Shown in pieces: positions 1 through 7,513 of a stretch of DNA of 64,000 nt. The stretch is from JAXMEQ01 sp046348225 (GTDB lineage: Bacteria; Pseudomonadota; Gammaproteobacteria; Burkholderiales; Burkholderiaceae_C), in NCBI GenBank assembly GCA_046348225.1, contig JAXMEQ010000011.1, positions 23,226 to 87,225 of the forward strand. The letters run 5' to 3'. The notes below the pieces were generated by a model. The model saw nothing but the letters and a program-made list of their open reading frames with translations, searched no databases and had not been told where the DNA came from. Numbering within the stretch: position 1 is the first letter of the stretch; every line of letters begins with the position of its first letter. The translations under genes and the position numbers were made by a program.

Positions 1-523
1 CACCGCCCTGCTTGTTGATGCCCTTGTTGTTGGACAGTTCGCCGCCCAGCTTGACGCTGGTGTGCACCTGCTCGCCGCGCACGGCGTCGACCGTCAGCAC
101 AATCAGGCCGTCGTTGAGCAGCAGGGTGTCGCCGGCCTTCACGTCGCGCGGCAGCTCCTTGTAGTCCAGCCCCACGCCCTGGAGGTCGCCGGGCTCGGTG
201 CGCGAGGCGTCCAGCACAAACTTCATGCCGGGCTCCAGCATCACCTTGCCGTCGGCAAACTTGCCCACGCGGATCTTGGGGCCCTGCAGGTCGGCCATGA
301 TGGCCACTTCGCGGCCGGCGCGTTGGGCGGCGGCGCGCACCAGCGTCGCCCGGTCGATGTGGTCCTGCGCCTTGCCGTGGCTGAAGTTGAGGCGCACCAC
401 ATTCACGCCAGCGCGGATCATCTGCTCCAGCAGGACCGGGTCGCTCGACGCCGGACCCAGCGTGGCCACAATCTTGGTGCCGCGACGCGGCCGTGAAATG
501 TCTCCAGACATGAGCACTTTCAT
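1..523 (-). CDS. pyk: Pyruvate kinase, 5' part (gene runs off the window start)
   Basis: Reading the minus strand from 523 gives MKVLMSGDISRPRRGTKIVA followed by TLGPASSD and the RLNFSHG motif, then ADLQGPKIRVG. This is the N-terminal half of domain A and the start of domain B of pyruvate kinase, which converts phosphoenolpyruvate and ADP to pyruvate and ATP in the last step of glycolysis. About 174 residues are visible; the C-terminal regulatory part lies outside. Two in-frame ATGs are possible (523 and 511). I chose 523 because a GGAAAC-like site lies about 12 bases upstream, but 511 cannot be excluded. pgk lies nearby on the same strand, separated by a desaturase on the opposite strand. 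Confidence 0.95.
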   Translation of the reverse strand, partial: MKVLMSGDISRPRRGTKIVATLGPASSDPVLLEQMIRAGVNVVRLNFSHGKAQDHIDRATLVRAAAQRAGREVAIMADLQGPKIRVGKFADGKVMLEPGMKFVLDASRTEPGDLQGVGLDYKELPRDVKAGDTLLLNDGLIVLTVDAVRGEQVHTSVKLGGELSNNKGINKQGG

Positions 524-675
524 TGCTTGTAATTAAGTTTCCATTTTCGCACGGAACCGGTTACGAAACGGTTACCAACGGACTGGCCCTTTGATCCGCA
601 TCAGTATGCACGGCTGCCGGTCTGGCTAGCATCACGCGATCGTTGAATCGCCCCTGCCTTCGCGCAGACCCTTGC

Positions 676-1755
676 ATGACTGCCTCCCTCACCCCGATCC
701 CGCCGCAGGCCCCCCTGCCCCACCGCAAAACCCTGCGGGCCTGGTTGACGCCTCTTTCCGCGCGCACGACAGGCCGCGCCGTGGTGCTGCTGTTGCTGGA
801 TTACGCGCTGCTGGCCGCCGCGTTGTCGGTCACGGTGCTGGCCAGCGCCCTCTGGCTCAAGCTGCTGGGCGGCCTGGCCGCTGGCTTCGTGATCGGGCGG
901 CTGTTCATCATCGGCCATGACGCCTGCCACCAGAGCCTGACGCCGCACCGCGCGCTCAACAAATGGCTGGGGCGCATTGCGTTCCTGCCCTCCATCACGC
1001 CCTACAGCCTGTGGGATGTGGGCCACAACGTGGTGCACCACGGCTACACCAACCTCAAGGGCACCGACTTCGTGTGGGCACCGCTGACGCAGGCAGAGTT
1101 TGCGGCGCTCTCACCGGTCCAACAGCTGTTGAACCGCATCTACCGCAGCGGCTGGGCACCGGGCCTGTACTACATGGTCGAGATCTGGTGGAAGCGCATG
1201 TTCTTCCCCAACCGCCGCCACATGCCAACGCGCCGCCGCGTCTTCATCCTGGACAACCTGCTGGTCAGCGGCTTTGCGCTGCTCTGGGTCGGCGCCATGG
1301 CGACACTGGCCGTGGCCACCGGCCAATCCGTCGCGCTGCTGCTGCTCACGGGTGTCGTCGTGCCCTTCCTGTTCTGGTGCGCCATGATCGGCTTTGTGGT
1401 CTACGTACACCACACGCACGTGAAGGTGGGCTGGCATGACGACAAGGCGGCCTGGGCCCGTGCGCAGCCTTTCGTCTCGACCACGGTGCACCTGACCTTT
1501 CCGCTGCGCATCGGCGCCCTGGTGCACCACATCATGGAGCACACGGCCCACCACGTGGACATGAGCATCCCGCTGTACCGCTTGAAGAACGCGCAGCAGA
1601 TGCTGGAAGACATGCTGCCCGGGCGCATTGTGGTCCAGCGCTTTTCCTGGCGCTGGTACTTCGAGACGGCGCGGCGCTGCAAGCTGTACGACTTCACGCG
1701 CCGCTGCTGGACGGACTACGCAGGCCGCGCCACCAGCGCACCCCAGCCCGCCTGA
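676..1755 (+). CDS. Membrane fatty acid desaturase family protein
   Basis: A 359-residue integral membrane protein with the three histidine boxes of the membrane di-iron desaturases: HDACH near residue 90, HNVVHH near 120 and HHIMEHTAHH near 290. Hydrophobic stretches between the boxes fit paired transmembrane helices. Such enzymes use O2 and ferredoxin or cytochrome b5-type electrons to insert a double bond into acyl chains of membrane lipids; the position specificity cannot be read here. An upstream in-frame TTG at 643 would add 11 residues, but ATG 676 is the natural start. The gene sits alone between two glycolytic genes on the other strand, so regulation by temperature or oxygen is only a guess. 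Confidence 0.88.
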   Translation: MTASLTPIPPQAPLPHRKTLRAWLTPLSARTTGRAVVLLLLDYALLAAALSVTVLASALWLKLLGGLAAGFVIGRLFIIGHDACHQSLTPHRALNKWLGRIAFLPSITPYSLWDVGHNVVHHGYTNLKGTDFVWAPLTQAEFAALSPVQQLLNRIYRSGWAPGLYYMVEIWWKRMFFPNRRHMPTRRRVFILDNLLVSGFALLWVGAMATLAVATGQSVALLLLTGVVVPFLFWCAMIGFVVYVHHTHVKVGWHDDKAAWARAQPFVSTTVHLTFPLRIGALVHHIMEHTAHHVDMSIPLYRLKNAQQMLEDMLPGRIVVQRFSWRWYFETARRCKLYDFTRRCWTDYAGRATSAPQPA

Positions 1756-1772
1756 GCGGGGTCGCCGGGCGC

Positions 1773-2966
1773 TCAGCCCGCGGCGCGCCGTTCCAGGATC
1801 TCGAAGGCCGGCAGTGTCTTGCCTTCCAGCACTTCCAGGAAGGCGCCGCCGCCGGTGGAGATGTAGCCCACGTCTTTTTCAATGCCGTATTTGGCGATCG
1901 CGGCCAAGGTGTCACCGCCACCGGCAATGCTGAACGCGCTGGACTCGGCGATCGCCCGCGCAATCACCCGCGTGCCGTTCTCGAACGCGGCGAACTCGAA
2001 CACCCCCACCGGGCCGTTCCAGACGATGGTGCCGGCCGCCTTGAGCTGGGTCGCCAGCCGCGCGGCCGTCTGCGGGCCGATGTCCAGGATCAGGTCGTCC
2101 TCGGCCACGTCCGCGGCGGCCTTGACGGTGGCCGGTGCGTCGGCGGCAAAGGCCTTGGCGGTGACCACGTCGGTCGGGATCGGCACCTCGGCACCGCGCG
2201 CGGCCATGGCCTCAATCACCTTGCGCGCTTCACTCACCAGGTCGGCCTCGGCCAGGCTCTTGCCGATCTTCAGGCCGGCGGCCAGCATGAAGGTGTTGGC
2301 GATGCCACCACCCACGATCAACTGGTCCACATTGCGCGACAGCGCCTCCAGGATCGACAGCTTGGTGCTGACCTTCGAGCCTGCCACGATGGCCACCAGT
2401 GGCCGCTTCGGGTTGGCCAGTGCCTTGTGGATGGCGTCAATTTCCGCCGCCAGCAACGGGCCGGCGCAGGCCACCTGCGCGAATTCGGCGATGCCGTAGG
2501 TGGTGCCCTCGGCGCGGTGCGCGGTGCCAAAGGCGTCGTTCACATAGATGTCGCACAACGCCGCCATCTTGCGGGCCAGCTCGGGGTTGTTCTTCTTCTC
2601 ACCCTTGTTGACGCGGCAGTTCTCCAGCAGCACCACCTGGCCGGGTGCCACGGTCACGCCGTCCACCCAGTCGCGAACCAGCGGCACCTCACGGCCCAGC
2701 AGCTCGCCCAGGCGCCGGGCCACCGGGGCCAGCGAGTCTTCGGGCTTGAACTCGCCCTCGGTCGGGCGGCCCAGGTGCGAGGTGACCATGACCGCCGCGC
2801 CGGCGTCCAGCGCGAGCCGGATGCAGGGGACTGACGCGCGGATGCGGGTGTCTTCGGTGATGGCGCCGCTGTCGTCCTGCGGCACGTTCAGGTCGGCCCG
2901 GATGAAAACGCGTTGGCCCCGGGCCTTGCCCTGGGAACAGAGATCGGAGAAGCGCAGGACGTTCAT
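1773..2966 (-). CDS. pgk: Phosphoglycerate kinase
   Basis: 397 residues, the usual length for a bacterial enzyme. The N-terminal domain carries RADLNVP near residue 23 and TSHLGRPTEG near 62, which bind 3-phosphoglycerate. The C-terminal nucleotide domain carries KVSTKLS near 198, NGPVGVFE near 318 and GGGDTLAAI near 348. It catalyses 1,3-bisphosphoglycerate plus ADP to 3-phosphoglycerate plus ATP, working in both glycolysis and the Calvin cycle. The stop codon is only 17 bases from the stop of the convergent desaturase gene. The start ATG lacks a clear Shine-Dalgarno sequence and follows directly on a stem-loop (see 2971-3002). Identification is secure. Confidence 0.98.
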   Translation of the reverse strand: MNVLRFSDLCSQGKARGQRVFIRADLNVPQDDSGAITEDTRIRASVPCIRLALDAGAAVMVTSHLGRPTEGEFKPEDSLAPVARRLGELLGREVPLVRDWVDGVTVAPGQVVLLENCRVNKGEKKNNPELARKMAALCDIYVNDAFGTAHRAEGTTYGIAEFAQVACAGPLLAAEIDAIHKALANPKRPLVAIVAGSKVSTKLSILEALSRNVDQLIVGGGIANTFMLAAGLKIGKSLAEADLVSEARKVIEAMAARGAEVPIPTDVVTAKAFAADAPATVKAAADVAEDDLILDIGPQTAARLATQLKAAGTIVWNGPVGVFEFAAFENGTRVIARAIAESSAFSIAGGGDTLAAIAKYGIEKDVGYISTGGGAFLEVLEGKTLPAFEILERRAAG

Positions 2967-2970
2967 GGTG

Positions 2971-3002
2971 AGGCTTTGTCGTGGGCAAAGCCTGCCATTT
3001 TA
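2971..3002 (-). promoter_or_regulatory. Candidate pgk promoter -10 box and 5' stem-loop
   Basis: On the minus strand a TAAAAT -10-like box (2997-3002) is followed at once by a perfect 8-bp inverted repeat AGGCTTTG/CAAAGCCT (2971-2978 and 2986-2993, 7-base loop) that ends 4 bases before the pgk ATG. Transcription from this box would begin about 2990, so the mRNA would start inside the hairpin. No good -35 box is visible. The structure could stabilise the 5' end or limit ribosome access; that part is inference. Confidence 0.4.
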
Positions 3003-3041
3003 GAAGCCCGCGCCGGCTGGAAGCCCGCCCCGGCGCAGCTG

Positions 3042-3371
3042 TTACCAGCCCAGCCCGATGTGCAGCGGCAGATAGACCGCCATGCCGGCCACGATGGTGA
3101 CCAGCACGTCGCGCCGCCAGGCATAGGCTGCGGCGCCGGCGGCGGCGGCGAATAGCCGCGCGTCCTGCCAGGTGGCCACCAGCTGGCCCTGGCTCATGAC
3201 AACTTCCGGCACCACCACGGCCGCCAGCGCGGCGATGGGCGCGTACTGCAGGCCCCGCTGGGCCCAGTGCGGCAGGCTCCAGGGCTTGCTGGAGATGAAG
3301 AAGAAACTGCGCGCCACCACGGTGACGCAGCTCAGCCCGGCAATGACTGCCAGTGTCCATCCGTCTGTCAT
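3042..3371 (-). CDS. azlD: AzlD-type small subunit of a branched-chain amino acid exporter
   Basis: 109 residues with three to four hydrophobic segments (about 5-25, 40-60, 72-85 and 88-106). It has the arginine and proline pattern of the AzlD/YgaH family (VARSFFF, APIAALAAVVVPE). AzlD works with AzlC to export branched-chain amino acids across the inner membrane. The start lies 7 bases after the azlC stop, so the two are one transcript with fmt upstream. The family assignment is good; the substrate is inferred from family members. Confidence 0.85.
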   Translation of the reverse strand: MTDGWTLAVIAGLSCVTVVARSFFFISSKPWSLPHWAQRGLQYAPIAALAAVVVPEVVMSQGQLVATWQDARLFAAAAGAAAYAWRRDVLVTIVAGMAVYLPLHIGLGW

Positions 3372-3378
3372 GTCGACC

Positions 3379-4116
3379 TCATGCGGTGGTCCCTTGTGGC
3401 GCCGGTGGCTGCGGCTTTTCCAGTGTGAGGCACAGGATCACTGCCACCGCAATCGCCACCACAATGTTGAGCTTGAGCGGCAGCGCATAGGCCACCACGG
3501 CCGCAGCGCCCGCCACCGCCGCCGACACCACGCGCAGCCGGGTGGTGGCCAGCGAACACAGAATGCCCACCAGGCACAGGATGCCGGCAAACCCCAGCCC
3601 CCAGGTGGTGGGGATGAAGTTTGCTAGCGCCACGCCGACCACACTGGCGCCCACCCAGCTCGCCCAGTTGACGCAGCAATTGCCCGCCAGGTAAGCCTCC
3701 TGCGCGCGGCGCAACGCCGGCTCGCCGGCCGGCCGGGGGAAGCGCCGGGTGAACAGCACGTAGCTCAGGTCGGCCGTCAGGTAGCCGTGCGTCAGGCGTT
3801 GCCACAGCGGCAGGTGCATCAGGTAGGGCCGCAGGTGCAGGCTGAACACCACAAAGCGCAGGTTCACGCAGAAACCGGTGGCCAGAATCACCCAGACTGG
3901 CGCGCCGGCCACGATCAGCGGAATCGACGCCAGCTGCGAACTGCCGGCAAACACGCACAGCGCCATCAGCAGGGACTCCAGCACGCTCATGCCCGACTTG
4001 ACCATGGCCACGCCGGTCATCAGCCCCCAGGCCGCGATGCCGGGCGCCTGCGGCCACATGTCGCGCGCACCGGCGCGAAACTCGGGATGGCTGTAGTGGG
4101 AACGGAGGAAGAACAT
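3379..4116 (-). CDS. azlC: AzlC-type large subunit of a branched-chain amino acid exporter
   Basis: 245 residues with six or more hydrophobic helices and the family hallmarks VFAGSSQLASIPL near residue 55 and GFCVNLRFVVFSLHLRP near 82. AzlC is the permease subunit of the LIV-E family. Its ATG overlaps the fmt stop by one base (TGATG), so translation is probably coupled to fmt, and azlD follows after 7 bases. The link of fmt to an amino acid exporter is positional only. Confidence 0.88.
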   Translation of the reverse strand: MFFLRSHYSHPEFRAGARDMWPQAPGIAAWGLMTGVAMVKSGMSVLESLLMALCVFAGSSQLASIPLIVAGAPVWVILATGFCVNLRFVVFSLHLRPYLMHLPLWQRLTHGYLTADLSYVLFTRRFPRPAGEPALRRAQEAYLAGNCCVNWASWVGASVVGVALANFIPTTWGLGFAGILCLVGILCSLATTRLRVVSAAVAGAAAVVAYALPLKLNIVVAIAVAVILCLTLEKPQPPAPQGTTA

Positions 4117-5075
4117 CAGCTGAACACCATGCCCGGCTTGATGTCGAAGCCGCGCAGGAAGTCCGCCACCGGCAGGCGCTTTCCCCCCGCGCGCTGCAGC
4201 TCGGTCAGCCGCAGCACGCCCTTGCCGCAGGCGATCGAGATACCGGTTGCATCTGAAGACAAAATCGTGCCACAGCCCGCGCCGGAATTGCGTGAGACGC
4301 TATCAATTTCATAGCGCCAGAGCTTCAGCAGTTCACCGTCCAGCTCGGCCACGGCGCCCGGAAACGGGTCAAAGGCGCGGATGCGCTGGCCAATCACGGT
4401 GGCCGGCTGGGTCCAGTCGATGCGCGCCTCGGCTTTTTCGATCTTGTGGGCGTAGGTCACGCCGTCCTGCGGCTGCTTGATGGGCTGCAGGCCGCCACAG
4501 GCGGCGAGTTCCAGCGCTTCGACGACCAGGCGGCCACCCAGCGCCGCCAGCTTGTCGTGCAGGGTCCCGGTGGTGTCGGTGCCGGCAATGGGCAGCTTCT
4601 CCACCAGCAGCATGTCGCCGGTATCCAGCCCGGCGTCCATCTGCATGATGGTGACGCCGGTTTCCGCGTCCCCGGCTTCAATGGCGCGGTGGATGGGGGC
4701 GGCGCCACGCCAGCGCGGCAACAGCGAGGCATGGATGTTCAGGCAACCCAACCGGGGCACATCCAGCACCCACTGCGGCAGGATCAGCCCGTAGGCCGCC
4801 ACCACCATCACGTCCGCCTGCGCCGCTTCGATGGCGGTGCGGGCGACGGCGGCATCGTCCGGGTACTTGCCGTCCAGCCGCAGGCTGCGCGGCTGGGCCA
4901 CGGCGATGCCCTGCGCCTGCGCAAACTGCTTGACGGGAGACGCCTGCAGCTTCATGCCACGGCCTGCGGGCCGGTCAGGCTGGGTCAGCACCAGCGGCAC
5001 CGTGAAACCTGCGGCGTGCAGCCGCTCCAGCGCGACGCGGGCGAACTCGGGCGTGCCCGCAAAAATGACCCGCAC
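4116..5075 (-). CDS. fmt: Methionyl-tRNA formyltransferase
   Basis: 319 residues. The N-terminal formyltransferase fold has FAGTPEFA at residue 5, the catalytic region CLNIHASLLPRWRG near 107-120 and the aspartate of TGVTIMQMDAGLDTGDML near 140-157. The C-terminal tRNA-binding OB-like domain ends LTELQRAGGKRLPVADFLRG. It formylates initiator Met-tRNA with 10-formyl-THF; its product is later removed by Def, encoded just upstream in the same direction. Within the C-terminal domain about 21 residues (YEIDSVSRNSGAGCGTILSS) are encoded by a copy of the dispersed repeat (4252-4315), in a loop between two beta strands. The gene starts 5 bases after the upstream lipoprotein stop. Confidence 0.97.
   Translation of the reverse strand: MRVIFAGTPEFARVALERLHAAGFTVPLVLTQPDRPAGRGMKLQASPVKQFAQAQGIAVAQPRSLRLDGKYPDDAAVARTAIEAAQADVMVVAAYGLILPQWVLDVPRLGCLNIHASLLPRWRGAAPIHRAIEAGDAETGVTIMQMDAGLDTGDMLLVEKLPIAGTDTTGTLHDKLAALGGRLVVEALELAACGGLQPIKQPQDGVTYAHKIEKAEARIDWTQPATVIGQRIRAFDPFPGAVAELDGELLKLWRYEIDSVSRNSGAGCGTILSSDATGISIACGKGVLRLTELQRAGGKRLPVADFLRGFDIKPGMVFS
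4252..4315 (+). repeat. Dispersed palindromic repeat, copy 1 (inside fmt)
   Basis: The core GCTATCAATTTCATAGC lies at 4299-4315, preceded by the GC-rich arm CAGCCCGCGCCGGAATTGCG at 4272-4291. The same core and arm recur at 8432, 27387, 39429, 48199, 52864, 55217 (core only), 60080 and 63507. This copy is translated in the opposite strand as part of Fmt without breaking the frame. Confidence 0.85.
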
Positions 5076-5080
5076 GCTGC

Positions 5081-5587
5081 CTATTCCCGGTCTGGCGCGT
5101 TGACGAATTCCATGCCCTGCTGGGTGCGCTGCACCACCTGGCGGCTGTCCAGGTACACCCAGAAGAACATGTCGCTGCCGTCGTTCCAGCGGTAGGTCAT
5201 GACGTCGCCAGCCCAGCTGCCGACCCGGTCCACGCGGGCCGGCGGACCGAACTCACGCTCCACCTCGGCACGCGTCCACTGGCCGTCCACGATGCGCGCG
5301 AACTCGGCAGGCTTGAGCACCTGGCGCGACGACAACACCTTGCCAGCCGCGTCCAGGTCCACCATGTAGGCGTACTGGCCCATGGGCTGCAATGAATACT
5401 GCAGCCGCTCGCCGGCCGGCAGCGGCACGCTGCGGGTGGGCGCGCCCAGCTGCTGCACGACGGCCGCGCGCGGCGTGCCCGGCGCGACCTGGTAGGCGCC
5501 CAGGCCACCGGCGCAACCGGACAGCGCCACGACACCGGCGAGCAGAAGGGCGGCAGCGCGGCAGCTGGGGCTGCGGGCGGCTTTCAT
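5081..5587 (-). CDS. Small lipoprotein of unknown function (SmpA/OmlA-like repeats)
   Basis: 168 residues starting MKAARSPSCRAAALLLAGVV, with a lipobox LSGC near residues 22-25, so it is predicted to be lipid-anchored. The mature part has two similar halves, each with a conserved GTPRAAVVQQLGAPTR / WTRAEVEREFGPPARVD pattern, resembling the two-helix/three-strand fold of BamE (SmpA/OmlA) or DUF-type relatives. The ATG overlaps the def stop (ATGA), and fmt follows after 5 bases, so it is the middle gene of a def-lipoprotein-fmt operon. Function unknown; the BamE-like fold is an inference from pattern only. Confidence 0.75.
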   Translation of the reverse strand: MKAARSPSCRAAALLLAGVVALSGCAGGLGAYQVAPGTPRAAVVQQLGAPTRSVPLPAGERLQYSLQPMGQYAYMVDLDAAGKVLSSRQVLKPAEFARIVDGQWTRAEVEREFGPPARVDRVGSWAGDVMTYRWNDGSDMFFWVYLDSRQVVQRTQQGMEFVNAPDRE

Positions 5588-6087
5588 GCGGCCCGCCTCG
5601 CCTTGATCATCTTGGTCTTGATGCGGTTGCGCTTGAGTGGCGACAGGTACTCCACGAATACCTTGCCCAGCAGGTGGTCCATCTCGTGCTGGATGCACAC
5701 CGCCAGCAGGCCTTGCGCTTCAACCGTGCGCGACTGGCCCTCGCCGTCGAGCGCGCTGACCTTGATGGCGCTGGCGCGCTCCACCCCGTCGTAAATGCCG
5801 GGCACCGACAGGCAGCCTTCCTCATTGACCTGCTTGTCGGCGCTGGCCCAGACGATTTCCGGATTGATCAGCACCATCGGCTCGTTGCGCTTCTCGGACA
5901 CGTCGATCACGATCAGCCGCTCATGCACATCCACCTGGGTGGCCGCCAGGCCAATGCCGTTGGCGTCGTACATGGTCTCCAGCATGTCGGCGATCAGCGC
6001 CTTGATGCGCGCATCCACCGCCGCGACTGGCTTGGCCACGGTGTGCAGTTTCGGGTCGGGGTAACAAAGAATGGGGAGCAGGGCCAT
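5584..6087 (-). CDS. def: Peptide deformylase
   Basis: 167 residues with all three catalytic motifs: GIGLAATQ (44-51), EGCLS (90-94) and HEMDH (134-138). The cysteine and the two histidines bind the catalytic metal and the glutamate is the general base. It removes the formyl group from nascent proteins. It heads an operon def - lipoprotein - fmt - azlC - azlD, which pairs the deformylase with the formyltransferase. The divergent LysM gene starts 175 bases away, so both promoters should lie in 6088-6262. Confidence 0.98.
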   Translation of the reverse strand: MALLPILCYPDPKLHTVAKPVAAVDARIKALIADMLETMYDANGIGLAATQVDVHERLIVIDVSEKRNEPMVLINPEIVWASADKQVNEEGCLSVPGIYDGVERASAIKVSALDGEGQSRTVEAQGLLAVCIQHEMDHLLGKVFVEYLSPLKRNRIKTKMIKARRAA

Positions 6088-6262
6088 GAAATCTCGCGTG
6101 CAATGTCGCTATTTTCGCCACTTTTCCGGGGCCCGGCACGGGCAAACGCCCATAAACGTTGCCCAATCAAGGGCTTGAGCGCAAAATCGCCAGTGATTTA
6201 TGAAGACTTTTGGCCGTCCACCGCGCTCCCAAAGCGGTCCGGCCAGCCCGGGGGGCAGTGTG

Positions 6263-7498
6263 ATGCAGCAACACAGGAAACAACAGATGATGGCGCAAAC
6301 CTCTGCCGCCCGCGGCCTGGGGGGCCTGCTGGCGGCAGCCGCCCTGCTGGGCAGTCTGCCGGCGCAGGCCCAAACGCCTCCGGCCGTGACGTCCGGCCAG
6401 CGCGCCACGGCCGACCAGGTGGCCCAGGCGGGCGTGCCGCTGAGCGAGCTGGCCCCCGATGCCCCCGACAACTACACCGTCAAGAATGGCGACACGCTGT
6501 GGGCCATCTCCGGCCTGTTCCTCAAGAGCCCGTGGCGCTGGCCCGAGCTGTGGGGCATGAACCTGCAGCAGATCCGCAACCCGCACCGCATCTTTCCCGG
6601 CCAGCAACTGTTCCTGGACAAGAGCAATGGCCGCGCCCGGCTGCGCATGGGCCAGGCGGGCGCCGAAGGCGAAGCCCCGACAGAAACCGTGCGCGTCTCG
6701 CCCCGCACCCGCTTTGAGACGCTGGCCGACACCGCCATCCCGACGCTGCAGACCAACCTGATCGAGCCGTTCCTGGCCGAGCCGGTGATCCTGGCCGAGG
6801 GGGTGCTGGAACGGGCCCCGCGCATCGTCGCCACCCAGGAGGGCCGCGTGCTGCTCAGCCGTGGCGACCGCGCCTACGCACGCGGCGGCGAGGCGCCGAT
6901 CGTGGACGACCCGAAAAAGACCACCAACTACCGGGTGTTCCGCAATGCCACGGCACTGCGCGACCCGGTCACGCGCGCCGTGCTGGGCTACGAGGCGCAA
7001 TACGTCGGCAAGGCCACGCTGGTGCGTGGCGAGAGTCTGCGTGACGTGACAGGTGCCGACGGCAAGACCACCAGCACGCCGGTACCCGCCACCATTGACA
7101 TCGTGGCCTCCAAGGAAGAAATGCGCGCTGGCGACCGGCTGCTGCCCGAGCCGCCGCGCCAGCTGGTGAGCTACGTGCCCCGCGCGCCCGAGATCCGGGT
7201 GCAGGGCGCCATTGTGTCCACCTATGGCTCCACCGTCTCGAATGCCGCGCAGAACCAGATCGTGGTGATCAACCGCGGCACGGCCGATGGTGTGGAAAGC
7301 GGCCACGTACTGGCCATCCTCAAGGACGGCCAGAGCCTGGTCGACCGCGATGGCGACAAACGCACGGCCATCAAGCTGCCGGACGAGCGCAACGGCCTGC
7401 TGATGGTGTTCCGGCCGTTCGAGAAGCTGTCCTATGCGCTGATCCTCGAAATCACCGAAGGCGTCAAGATCGGCGACCGCGTGGTCAATCCGCGCTGA
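6263..7498 (+). CDS. Secreted LysM-domain protein
   Basis: 411 residues from ATG 6263, which follows a purine-rich GGGGGGCAG site; an upstream ATG at 6200 would add 21 residues. A signal peptide ends near ...GSLPAQAQ. A LysM domain (DNYTVKNGDTLWAISGLFLK) follows with the variant WPELWGMNLQQIRNPHRIFPGQQL typical of the form found before dprA in Burkholderiales. The remaining ~250 residues have no motif I recognise. The protein should bind peptidoglycan in the periplasm. dprA begins 15 bases after the stop, suggesting one transcript, although the functional link to DNA uptake is not clear. Confidence 0.85.
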   Translation: MQQHRKQQMMAQTSAARGLGGLLAAAALLGSLPAQAQTPPAVTSGQRATADQVAQAGVPLSELAPDAPDNYTVKNGDTLWAISGLFLKSPWRWPELWGMNLQQIRNPHRIFPGQQLFLDKSNGRARLRMGQAGAEGEAPTETVRVSPRTRFETLADTAIPTLQTNLIEPFLAEPVILAEGVLERAPRIVATQEGRVLLSRGDRAYARGGEAPIVDDPKKTTNYRVFRNATALRDPVTRAVLGYEAQYVGKATLVRGESLRDVTGADGKTTSTPVPATIDIVASKEEMRAGDRLLPEPPRQLVSYVPRAPEIRVQGAIVSTYGSTVSNAAQNQIVVINRGTADGVESGHVLAILKDGQSLVDRDGDKRTAIKLPDERNGLLMVFRPFEKLSYALILEITEGVKIGDRVVNPR

Positions 7499-7513
7499 GC
7501 CTGACCGCACCCC

